From NCBI GenBank assembly GCA_031283505.1, contig JAITBO010000083.1, positions 1 to 6,595 on the forward strand: a DNA stretch of 6,595 nucleotides, read 5' to 3'. A program made the position numbers and the translations under genes. The notes beneath the pieces were generated by a model. It searched no databases, was not told the DNA's origin, and was given only the letters and a program-made list of their open reading frames with translations. Shown piece by piece: positions 1-6,595 of this stretch. The stretch is from Treponema sp. (GTDB lineage: Bacteria; Spirochaetota; Spirochaetia; Treponematales; Breznakiellaceae). Every line of letters starts with the position of its first letter. Positions within the stretch are counted from its first letter, which is position 1.

Positions 1-32
1 TCTGTCCATAATGTAGACACATTATGGACAGA
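1..32. repeat. Perfect inverted repeat, 14-base arms, 4-base loop
   Basis: The arm TCTGTCCATAATGT (1-14) is exactly complementary to ACATTATGGACAGA (19-32), with AGAC as loop. It is the left outer stem of the repeat cluster. Its left edge coincides with the window edge, so a longer stem cannot be excluded. Confidence 0.9.
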
Positions 33-45
33 CTACCTTAAAATC

Positions 46-78
46 TGCATTTTCGTAACCTTTAGGTGAGAAAATGCA
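46..78. repeat. Inverted repeat, 9-base arms, nested small stem
   Basis: TGCATTTTC (46-54) pairs exactly with GAAAATGCA (70-78). Inside the 15-base loop, ACCT (58-61) can pair with AGGT (64-67), although the TT between them is too short for an RNA loop without opening the innermost pair. This is the middle stem of the cluster, and it would remain intact in either of the two ways the outer arms can pair. Confidence 0.7.
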
Positions 79-80
79 AG

Positions 81-115
81 GTCTGTCCACAAAGTAACCG
101 ACTTTGTGGACAGAC
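81..115. repeat. Perfect inverted repeat, 15-base arms, 5-base loop
   Basis: GTCTGTCCACAAAGT (81-95) is exactly complementary to ACTTTGTGGACAGAC (101-115), with AACCG as loop. It is the right outer stem of the cluster and lies about 46 bases upstream of the proposed gap promoter. It is followed by ACTAGCTAATG and not by a T run. Confidence 0.9.
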
Positions 116-145
116 ACTAGCTAATGAAATGTTAAATTACTATAA

Positions 146-1288
<1,143 letters not shown>

Positions 1289-1311
1289 GTTGTAAATAGT
1301 TGTATTTTGAG

Positions 1312-1412
1312 GTCCACGGATTTACACGGACTTGCACGGAGCCAAAAAGGTTTTTATCCGTGATCATGAACCTGGATTGGGTAAATCTTGGTTCGGCGTG
1401 TAATCTGTGGAC
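1312..1412. repeat. Imperfect inverted-repeat element between gap and pgk
   Basis: The left arm GTCCACGGATTTACACG (1312-1328) pairs with the right arm CGTGTAATCTGTGGAC (1397-1412), with one G-T wobble and one bulged base. Next to the left arm, CACGGA occurs three times at exactly 10-base spacing (1315, 1325, 1335). A complementary TCCGTG lies at 1357-1362, and AAAAA (1344-1348) can pair with TTTTT (1351-1355), so smaller stems are also possible. Motifs of the type CCACGGATTTACACGGA recur in intergenic DNA of many unrelated bacterial genomes as I remember them, but I cannot check that here. The element is probably a short dispersed repeat inserted into the operon spacer. A 61-codon open frame from the TTG at 1300 runs through it and looks accidental. 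Confidence 0.65.
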
Positions 1413-1418
1413 TTTTTT
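1312..1418 (+). terminator. Possible intrinsic terminator or attenuator after gap
   Basis: The right arm of the inverted repeat (to 1412) is followed directly by TTTTTT (1413-1418), which is the order expected for Rho-independent termination. The loop between the arms is long, about 68 bases, so formation competes with smaller internal stems. If active it would reduce, and perhaps not abolish, transcription from gap into pgk-tpiA. Confidence 0.3.
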
Positions 1419-1469
1419 GTTGAATAAGGCTGTTCCGGAACGCCGATTTTGGGACAAATTCAGACACGT

Positions 1470-1475
1470 AAGGAG
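1470..1475 (+). promoter_or_regulatory. Ribosome binding site of pgk
   Basis: AAGGAG lies six bases before ATG 1482. It fixes the start at 1482 and rules out the in-frame upstream TTG at 1449, which would add eleven unconserved residues. Confidence 0.85.
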
Positions 1476-1481
1476 CGAGTC

Positions 1482-2744
1482 ATGATTAAAACTGTACAGA
1501 ACGTAGACCTTAAAGGCAAACGAGTCATCATGCGGGTTGATTTTAATGTGCCTATGAAAGATGGGGTAGTACAGGATGATACCCGTATTACGGCGGCCCT
1601 TCCCACCATCAAATACATTCTGGATCAGGGGGTAAAGACCCTGACATTGATGAGCCATTTGGGGGACCCCTCCAAGGATGCTAAAAAGGCCAGGGAAAAG
1701 GCCGAAAAAGACGGCAAAGCTTTTGACGAGGCCGCCTATATCAAGGGCAAGCACCGGATGGCTCCGGTGGCCGCGTATCTGGAAAACAAGCTTGGGAAGA
1801 AGGTGATTTTCGCCGGGGAAGACGGATGTTACGGCAAGAAGGCTTTTATCGACGGTCAGGCCGCCGGAAGTGTCGTCATGCTGGAGAATACCCGGTTCCA
1901 CAAGGAAGAAACCGCCAAGGAAGCGGCTGACCGGGACAAACTGGCCAGGGAATTGGCCTCTTACGGTGACATCTTCGTGAACGATGCCTTCGGTACGGCC
2001 CACCGGGATCACGCTTCCACCGCTTCCATCGCCAAGTTTGTTCCCGTATCGGTGGCTGGTTTCCTCATGGAAAAAGAGGTGAACTATCTTGAACCCATTG
2101 TCACGAATCCTCAGAAGCCCCTGGCCGCCATCATAGGGGGCGCCAAGGTTTCTTCCAAGATCGCTGTTCTGGAAAGCCTTCTTAAAAACGCTTCCGCCCT
2201 GGTGATCGGCGGCGGCATGGCGTACACCTTCCTCAAGGCCCAGGGTCATAAGGTGGGCAAGTCTCTAGTGGAGGATGACCAGATTGACACCGCCAAAAGT
2301 ATCCTGGAAGCGGCTAAAAAAGCCAGGGCCGAAATCGTCCTGCCGGTGGATCATGTAGGCGCAGAGACTTTCGATGCCGCCGCCAAACCTGTGGCGGTAG
2401 ACGGTATCGACTTGCCTGATAATCTTATGGGCCTGGACGTGGGGCCCAAGACCCTGGCGAAGTACAAAGAAGTCCTGGTTAAGGCCAAGACCATAGTCTG
2501 GAACGGCCCCGTGGGAGTCTTCGAGTTCGACGCTTTTGCCAAGGGCACCGAAGAAGTAGCGAAACTCGTTGCGGAGGCTACCGGCAAGGGGGCCGTTACC
2601 GTAGTAGGCGGCGGCGATTCCGTGGCGGCGGTGAACAAATTCGGCCTGGCGTCAAAGATGAGCCATGTATCCACCGGCGGTGGCGCTTCTCTGGAACTCC
2701 TGGAGGGCAAGAATCTTCCGGGCATTGAAGTCTGCCGTGGATAA
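1482..2744 (+). CDS. pgk: Phosphoglycerate kinase (420 aa)
   Basis: This cytosolic enzyme transfers the acyl phosphate of 1,3-bisphosphoglycerate to ADP, giving ATP and 3-phosphoglycerate. The N-terminal substrate domain shows RVDFNVP (18-24), DDTRI with Arg35, SHLGDP (58-63), ENTRF with Arg138, NDAFGTAHR (167-175) and His177. The C-terminal nucleotide domain shows GGAKVSSKI (219-227), GLDVGPKT (317-324), VWNGPVGVFE (339-348), GGGDSVAAV (376-384) and the hinge-proximal HVSTGGGASLELLEG (395-409). Two features stand out. The usual SHLGRP is SHLGDP, so the arginine that in well-studied PGKs helps hold the 3-phosphoglycerate carboxylate or phosphate is replaced by Asp62. Directly after it, about 20 additional residues rich in Lys, Glu and Asp (roughly 64-92) precede the conserved APVA segment, ending in GKHRM. 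This accounts for the length of 420 against the usual 390-400. All other key residues that I can see are present, so it is expected to be active. tpiA follows after 19 bases. Confidence 0.98.
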   Translation: MIKTVQNVDLKGKRVIMRVDFNVPMKDGVVQDDTRITAALPTIKYILDQGVKTLTLMSHLGDPSKDAKKAREKAEKDGKAFDEAAYIKGKHRMAPVAAYLENKLGKKVIFAGEDGCYGKKAFIDGQAAGSVVMLENTRFHKEETAKEAADRDKLARELASYGDIFVNDAFGTAHRDHASTASIAKFVPVSVAGFLMEKEVNYLEPIVTNPQKPLAAIIGGAKVSSKIAVLESLLKNASALVIGGGMAYTFLKAQGHKVGKSLVEDDQIDTAKSILEAAKKARAEIVLPVDHVGAETFDAAAKPVAVDGIDLPDNLMGLDVGPKTLAKYKEVLVKAKTIVWNGPVGVFEFDAFAKGTEEVAKLVAEATGKGAVTVVGGGDSVAAVNKFGLASKMSHVSTGGGASLELLEGKNLPGIEVCRG

Positions 2745-2749
2745 GAAGC

Positions 2750-2756
2750 AAGGAGG
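2750..2756 (+). promoter_or_regulatory. Ribosome binding site choosing between two tpiA starts
   Basis: AAGGAGG is a near-perfect Shine-Dalgarno sequence. Two in-frame ATGs follow, at 2758 (one base away, too close) and 2764 (seven bases away, optimal). The spacing therefore selects 2764. Confidence 0.85.
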
Positions 2757-2763
2757 GATGACG

Positions 2764-3513
2764 ATGCGTGACTACTATATAGCCGGTAACTGGAAGATGC
2801 ATAAAACCCGGTCCGAGGCGGCAGAGCTGGCCAGAGCCCTGGTTACTCAACTTAAAGACGGAAAGCACAAGTACCTGGTAGCTCCAAGTTTTACCAGCCT
2901 TGAGACCGTGGGGGCCATAGTCAAGGGGACCAATATACGCCTGGGGGCTCAGAACTGCGCTCCCGAGGAACAGGGCGCCCATACCGGGGAAGTTTCGGTG
3001 TTGCAGCTTAAAGACCTGGGGGTCCGGACGGTGATTCTGGGCCACAGTGAGAGGCGGCATATCTACAAGGAAGATGATGAACTTATCAACAGGAAGGTGA
3101 AGCTGGCCTTGAAACACGGATTCGAGGTGATCCTCTGTGTAGGGGAGCTTCTTGAGGAGCGGGAAGCTGGCCAGGCCGAGGCGGTATGCGAGACCCAGAC
3201 CGTCAAAGGGCTTGCGGGAGTGGCTCCGGAGGATCTGGACCGGGTGGTTATCGCCTATGAGCCGGTTTGGGCCATAGGGACGGGAAAAACCGCCACCCCG
3301 GAAGACGCCGACGCCATCCACGCTTTTGTGCGGAAGGTGATCGCCCGGCTCTACGGACAGGCTGCGGCGGAGAAGATCCTCATCCAGTACGGCGGCTCGG
3401 TAAAACCGGAAAACGCCGTGCAGCTTATGGCTAAAGAGAACATCGACGGAGCCCTTGTGGGCGGAGCGGCCCTCAAAGCCGAGACATTTGTACCCATAGC
3501 TAAATTTAGCTAA
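2764..3513 (+). CDS. tpiA: Triosephosphate isomerase (249 aa)
   Basis: This cytosolic TIM-barrel enzyme interconverts dihydroxyacetone phosphate and glyceraldehyde-3-phosphate. The catalytic set is complete: Asn9 and Lys11 in GNWKM, electrophile His94 in ILGHSERR, and base Glu166 in AYEPVWAIGTG, which leads into the mobile phosphate loop 169-177. The phosphate-binding QYGGSVKPEN (208-217) and GALVGGAAL (229-237) are intact, and AQNCAPEEQGAHTGEVS (62-78) matches the dimer-interface loop. The length is typical. The start at 2764 follows from the Shine-Dalgarno spacing and puts the first conserved residues directly after Met-Arg-Asp. The gene is 19 bases downstream of pgk with its own strong ribosome site, so the two are almost certainly co-transcribed. 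Its last codons and stop form a 16-base perfect palindrome, described separately. The family identification is secure. Confidence 0.98.
   Translation: MRDYYIAGNWKMHKTRSEAAELARALVTQLKDGKHKYLVAPSFTSLETVGAIVKGTNIRLGAQNCAPEEQGAHTGEVSVLQLKDLGVRTVILGHSERRHIYKEDDELINRKVKLALKHGFEVILCVGELLEEREAGQAEAVCETQTVKGLAGVAPEDLDRVVIAYEPVWAIGTGKTATPEDADAIHAFVRKVIARLYGQAAAEKILIQYGGSVKPENAVQLMAKENIDGALVGGAALKAETFVPIAKFS
3497..3512. promoter_or_regulatory. 16-base perfect palindrome across the tpiA stop
   Basis: TAGCTAAATTTAGCTA is its own reverse complement and covers the last codons and the first two bases of the tpiA stop. It could be a dimeric repressor site upstream of the kinase gene, a weak RNA stem, or a coincidence of the encoded C-terminus. 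It lies 74 bases before the kinase start. No known operator is recognised. Confidence 0.3.
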
Positions 3514-3536
3514 CAGGCCGCCTTAACTACACGAGA

Positions 3537-3573
3537 AAGAAGGGGACCTCCCGGGGAGGGAGGCTTCCTTCTT
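3537..3573 (+). other. Strong hairpin between tpiA and the kinase gene
   Basis: AAGAAGG (3537-3543) pairs with CCTTCTT (3567-3573), and inside it CCTCCC (3547-3552) pairs with GGGAGG (3558-3563) around a GGGGA loop. A small internal loop separates the two helices and allows two G-U pairs. The sequence after the stem is AACTGGTATTACA, with no T run, so it is not a standard intrinsic terminator. It could protect the 3' end of the pgk-tpiA message or set kinase translation, since its strand contains the only purine-rich Shine-Dalgarno-like sequence (GGGGAGGGAGG, 3553-3563) in front of the kinase start. Confidence 0.6.
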
Positions 3574-3586
3574 AACTGGTATTACA

Positions 3587-6382
3587 ATGAAACTACAGGG
3601 AATACTGAAAAAACTTTACGACAATGTGGCAGTTATTCTTTTCTCTATTGCCGCCCTGTTGGTACTTATAGTATCAATAAATACAAGCGTTCTGGTTAAT
3701 ATTTTTTCCGATTTTTTACGAAAGAACATCGAAGACAATATCATTCTTAAATGCGAGCTTGCTGCGGAACTGATCTCCGAAAAGGAATTAGCGGAGTTGA
3801 CAGGCCCCGAAGACATGGAAAAACCGCTCTACCATGAAATCAAAAAGCGCCTTGTTGCTTTTGGTGAAAACAATAATGTGCTTTTTGTGTATTTTTACCG
3901 GTATATTCCGGACACGGGCTCTCTCCAGCCCCTTGTCGATAATGATTATACTGAGAATTCTTATTCTCTCCTGCTTGAACCTCTGGAAATTGAAAAAATC
4001 CCTCAAAAAGTTTTGGATACGGGAAAAGTGGCTACAACCAGAGTGGGAGAATATTCCGTAGGGTTTGACGGGCTTATTTCGGCATTCGCCCCGGTATTCG
4101 GGACCGGCGGCAGTATTATTGCTTTGGCCGGGGTGGATGTTTCCGATGAAGAAATAATACAGACCCGGAACAGGACCATATTCCTTTCTTTTTTACTGTT
4201 GGTTTCCATTATTTTTGTCATAATCAGCGGGTTTTTGATTTTTTTAATCTATGGCAGAAAAGAAACTGTTTTTATCCGGCGTTTTGCCCAGCAGGATTTA
4301 ATGGCCGAGTTGGCAAAAAGTCTTATCACATCCAATGATGCCAAAACACTTATCAATGATGCTCTTAGGATTACCGGTATTTTTTTGAATATAAGCCGGA
4401 TGGCGGTGAAGGTTTCCAAAGCGGACGCGGATGCCGGTCAAACGGCGTATGTCTGGTACGCCGCCGGCAGGAATAAAGCGGCATCCGGTATAGCAGGCGC
4501 CAAGGCTCTTATCGAAGCTATGTTCCCTGTGGAAGAGCCCAAGAATAGCAAGATATCTTCTGTTTATTGTGGCGATACCCAGAAGGATAACCGGTACGAG
4601 GTCTTTAACAGGGCCGGAATAAAGGCTTTTATCTGGTCGCCTTTATACATAGATGGTACGTTTTGGGCCGTGTTAAGCATAGAAGACCGCATGGGAAGCC
4701 GGGTCTGGACCGAAAGCGACAGGCAGCTTGTGAGTACCGTCTCCAGTGTCATCGCGGCGGTGGCTGCCAGAGAGATCAGGGAAAGAGAACGGGATAATGC
4801 CCTGTATCAGGCAAAACAGGCAAGCCAGGCCAAGAGCGATTTTCTTGCCAACATGAGCCATGAGATGCGGACGCCTATGAACGCCATCATAGGCATGACT
4901 TCTATCGCCAAAACTTCCAGGGACATTGAGAAGAAAGAGTATTGTCTGAACAAAATAGAAGAGGCTTCTACTCATTTATTGGGCGTCATCAATGACATAT
5001 TGGATATGTCGAAGATAGAGGCGAACAAATTTGAATTGTCCCCCGTAGAATTCGAATTTGAAAGAATGCTCCGCAAGGTAGTAAATGTGATCAACTTCCG
5101 GGTGGAAGAACGGCATCAGGAATTTTCCGTCCATATAGACAACCGTATTCCCAGGTTCCTTTACGGGGACGATCAGCGCCTTGCCCAGGTGATCACCAAC
5201 CTGCTTTCCAATGCCGTAAAGTTCACCCCTGAATACGGCTCGGTGCGGCTGGATACAAGACTGGAAAAAAAGGAAGGGGATCTTTGCACCCTCAGTATCA
5301 TCGTGACGGATTCTGGCATAGGGATCAGCAAAGAACAGCAGGGGCGGCTCTTTACCTCATTTGAACAGGCCGATTCAGGTACTTCCCGTAAATTCGGCGG
5401 TACCGGCCTGGGGCTGGCGATCTCCCGCCGTATTGTGGAGATGATGGGGGGCGCCATCAGGGTGGAATCTGAACCGGACAAGGGCGCCGTCTTTACCGTG
5501 ACCGTCAATGTCATGAAAGGGAAAGAGAAACAAGAGCCCCTCCTCAAACCGGGGATAAACTGGGGCAACCTGCGTATCCTCGTGGTGGACGACACGGATT
5601 ACGTCAGGGATTTTTTCCAAAACTTTGCGGCAGAGGCGGGTATTTCCTGTTGTACGGCGTCAAACGGCGCGGAGGCCGAAGCCCTTGTTGAAAGCCAGGG
5701 CTCCTTTGACATCTGTTTTGTGGATTGGAAGATGTCCGGCATGAACGGCATAGAGCTTTCCCGGCGTATCACGGAACACGCGGCTGGTCCGAAACCCGTG
5801 GTGATCATGATCTCCGCTGCGGAATGGAGTGAAATTGAGGAAGAAGCCCGGAGCGCCGGGGTGGATAAATTTCTGTCGAAACCCCTGTTCCCTTCGGCTA
5901 TCGCGGACTGCATCAACCAGTGCCTTGGGCTGGGTAACCTGGTTGTCGCCGAAGGGCCGGGGACCGAAACCATGGATACGTTTCCGGGTTGCCGTATCCT
6001 CCTGGCCGAAGATGTGGAGATCAACCGGGAAATCGTTCTTACCCTTCTGGAGCCTGCGGAGCTGATGATAGACTGCGCCGAGAACGGCGTACAGGCGGTC
6101 GAGCTTTTCAAAGCCGCCCCGGATTCCTACGATATGATATTTCTGGATGTTCAGATGCCCGAGATGGACGGTTATGAAGCCGCCCGTCAAATCCGCGCTT
6201 CCGGGGCGGCTAACGCGAAGACCATCCCCATTATCGCCATGACCGCCAATGTATTCCGAGAGGACATTGAAAGGTGCCTTGCCGCAGGTATGGACGGCCA
6301 TTTAGGTAAGCCTCTGGATATGACAGATATACTGGCGGTACTGCGGAAGTATCTGCCGAAAGACCGGCGGAATTCCCCGTAA
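3587..6382 (+). CDS. Membrane-bound hybrid sensor histidine kinase with two receiver domains (931 aa)
   Basis: This is an inner-membrane signalling kinase of unknown stimulus. A first membrane helix lies at about 13-37 and a second at about 197-222. Between them, about 45-195 forms an extracytoplasmic sensor that looks Cache/PDC-like, ending with the typical strand around ALAGVDVS (179-186). Residues about 235-395 look like a cytoplasmic GAF domain. A short coiled linker leads to HisKA, with the phosphorylatable His425 in SHEMRTP. The HATPase shows the N-box [10 protein letters not shown] (Asn542), G1 DSGIGI (Asp575), an F-box near Phe592 and G2 GGTGLGL (604-610). Receiver 1 has Asp668/Asp669, acceptor Asp713, Ser743 and Lys765; receiver 2 has Glu808/Asp809, acceptor Asp854, Thr886 and Lys908. 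No Hpt domain is present, so onward phosphotransfer would need a separate partner. No partner response regulator lies in the window. The start is the only plausible ATG before the first helix, but it lacks a Shine-Dalgarno sequence at normal distance. The sensor-encoding part is clearly more AT-rich than the 3' part. Domain calls for the kinase core and receivers are firm; Cache and GAF are by general pattern. Confidence 0.93.
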   Translation: MKLQGILKKLYDNVAVILFSIAALLVLIVSINTSVLVNIFSDFLRKNIEDNIILKCELAAELISEKELAELTGPEDMEKPLYHEIKKRLVAFGENNNVLFVYFYRYIPDTGSLQPLVDNDYTENSYSLLLEPLEIEKIPQKVLDTGKVATTRVGEYSVGFDGLISAFAPVFGTGGSIIALAGVDVSDEEIIQTRNRTIFLSFLLLVSIIFVIISGFLIFLIYGRKETVFIRRFAQQDLMAELAKSLITSNDAKTLINDALRITGIFLNISRMAVKVSKADADAGQTAYVWYAAGRNKAASGIAGAKALIEAMFPVEEPKNSKISSVYCGDTQKDNRYEVFNRAGIKAFIWSPLYIDGTFWAVLSIEDRMGSRVWTESDRQLVSTVSSVIAAVAAREIRERERDNALYQAKQASQAKSDFLANMSHEMRTPMNAIIGMTSIAKTSRDIEKKEYCLNKIEEASTHLLGVINDILDMSKIEANKFELSPVEFEFERMLRKVVNVINFRVEERHQEFSVHIDNRIPRFLYGDDQRLAQVITNLLSNAVKFTPEYGSVRLDTRLEKKEGDLCTLSIIVTDSGIGISKEQQGRLFTSFEQADSGTSRKFGGTGLGLAISRRIVEMMGGAIRVESEPDKGAVFTVTVNVMKGKEKQEPLLKPGINWGNLRILVVDDTDYVRDFFQNFAAEAGISCCTASNGAEAEALVESQGSFDICFVDWKMSGMNGIELSRRITEHAAGPKPVVIMISAAEWSEIEEEARSAGVDKFLSKPLFPSAIADCINQCLGLGNLVVAEGPGTETMDTFPGCRILLAEDVEINREIVLTLLEPAELMIDCAENGVQAVELFKAAPDSYDMIFLDVQMPEMDGYEAARQIRASGAANAKTIPIIAMTANVFREDIERCLAAGMDGHLGKPLDMTDILAVLRKYLPKDRRNSP

Positions 6383-6415
6383 CAGCCAGCGCATCGAAAA
6401 ATTCGTATAAATAGA

Positions 6416-6467
6416 GTCTGTCTATAAAGTATTAAAAAAACAGGATTTTCGTTTGGGTTTTCCAAGG
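6416..6467 (+). repeat. Decayed copy of the 5' palindromic repeat
   Basis: GTCTGTCTATAAAGT (6416-6430) matches the arm at 81-95 at 13 of 15 positions. Fourteen bases later comes ATTTTCGT (6445-6452), which in the left cluster begins 15 bases after the end of the first palindrome (49-56). TTAAAA lies between the two in both copies, and CAAGG follows in both (77-81 and 6463-6467), about 10 bases closer here. The second palindrome arm is missing, so this copy cannot form the full hairpin. Origin from the same repeat family is inference from shared order and spacing. The rest of the 213-base tail (6383-6595) shows no convincing gene. Confidence 0.5.
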
Positions 6468-6595
6468 CGACCTGTAGTAAACAACATCAAAGTCAACATA
6501 TACTTGTTTTTTCTTGTAGCGGGGATTTTATTCCTGTTTCTCATGTGTTGCGCCATTCTTTAAAAACACTTCCCCCTCTTGCTCATAACAAATCA

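Larger units (their letters stand above)
1..115. repeat. Cluster of three inverted repeats (palindromic repeat element)
   Basis: Three stem-loops stand in a row: 1-32, 46-78 and 81-115. The outer two are perfect palindromic hairpins with related arms; the 15-base arm at 81-95 matches the reverse complement of 19-33 at 13 of 15 positions. Because the arms are related, 19-33 could instead pair with 81-95, enclosing the middle stem, and 1-14 could pair with 101-114. No T run follows any stem, so these are not ordinary intrinsic terminators. The arrangement resembles a REP/BIME-like or MITE-like repeat whose ends are themselves palindromic. A decayed relative lies at 6416-6467. The element may continue to the left, because the window begins exactly at the first arm. 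Identity as a mobile element is inference; the symmetry is seen directly. Confidence 0.75.

Noticed and set aside
81..115. Hairpin considered as a terminator for an upstream gene
   Set aside because: No T run follows on the plus strand, and the related palindromes nearby point to a repeat instead.
1..115. Possible CRISPR array or riboswitch
   Set aside because: There are too few units, no regular unique spacers, and each unit is self-complementary. No known riboswitch core is visible.
1300..1485. Plus-strand 61-codon frame in the gap-pgk spacer
   Set aside because: It starts at a TTG without a ribosome site, runs through the inverted repeat and overlaps the pgk start. The open frame is a by-product of repeat sequence.
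2596..3321. Minus-strand open frame of 241 codons over the pgk end and tpiA
   Set aside because: It is antisense to two secure genes, with no motif or ribosome site supporting it.
5660..6301. Minus-strand open frames of 213 and 170 codons within the receiver-coding part of the kinase
   Set aside because: They are antisense to clearly conserved receiver domains and have no recognisable content of their own.

Overview
The window is a compact, plus-strand block of lower-glycolysis genes followed by a large membrane-bound hybrid sensor kinase, with short palindromic repeat DNA at both edges and in one internal gap. The three enzymes catalyse connected steps: triosephosphate isomerase (tpiA) interconverts the triose phosphates, GAPDH (gap) oxidises glyceraldehyde-3-phosphate to 1,3-bisphosphoglycerate, and phosphoglycerate kinase (pgk) recovers ATP from it. 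The coding sequence is moderately GC-rich and the spacers are AT-rich. The gene content, the eukaryote-like GAPDH and an unusual PGK with an internal Lys/Glu-rich insertion make me favour a spirochaete of the Treponema group, possibly a termite-gut type. That assignment is inference from memory of the families and was not tested by a search.

Layout: 1-115 holds three consecutive inverted repeats, two of them perfect palindromic hairpins sharing the arm GTCTGTCCAYAAAGT. 116-223 is the AT-rich leader and likely promoter of gap. gap is 224-1288. 1289-1481 is a 193-base spacer containing a repeat-like inverted element (1312-1412) that ends in a T run. pgk is 1482-2744 and tpiA 2764-3513, only 19 bases apart and certainly one transcription unit. 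3514-3586 holds a strong hairpin without a T run, preceded by a 16-base palindrome across the tpiA stop. The hybrid kinase is 3587-6382. 6383-6595 is non-coding as far as I can tell and carries a decayed copy of the 5' repeat.

Functionally, gap-pgk-tpiA is an ordinary glycolytic cluster. The kinase has an extracytoplasmic sensor region, a GAF-like domain, a HisKA/HATPase core and two receiver domains. It is co-oriented and could be reached by read-through from tpiA, but nothing in the sequence proves that it senses or controls glycolysis.

I do not see a clear novel multi-gene system. The observations most worth following are the repeat family flanking the block, the PGK substitution at a normally conserved substrate-binding arginine, and the hairpin in front of a kinase start that lacks a Shine-Dalgarno sequence.
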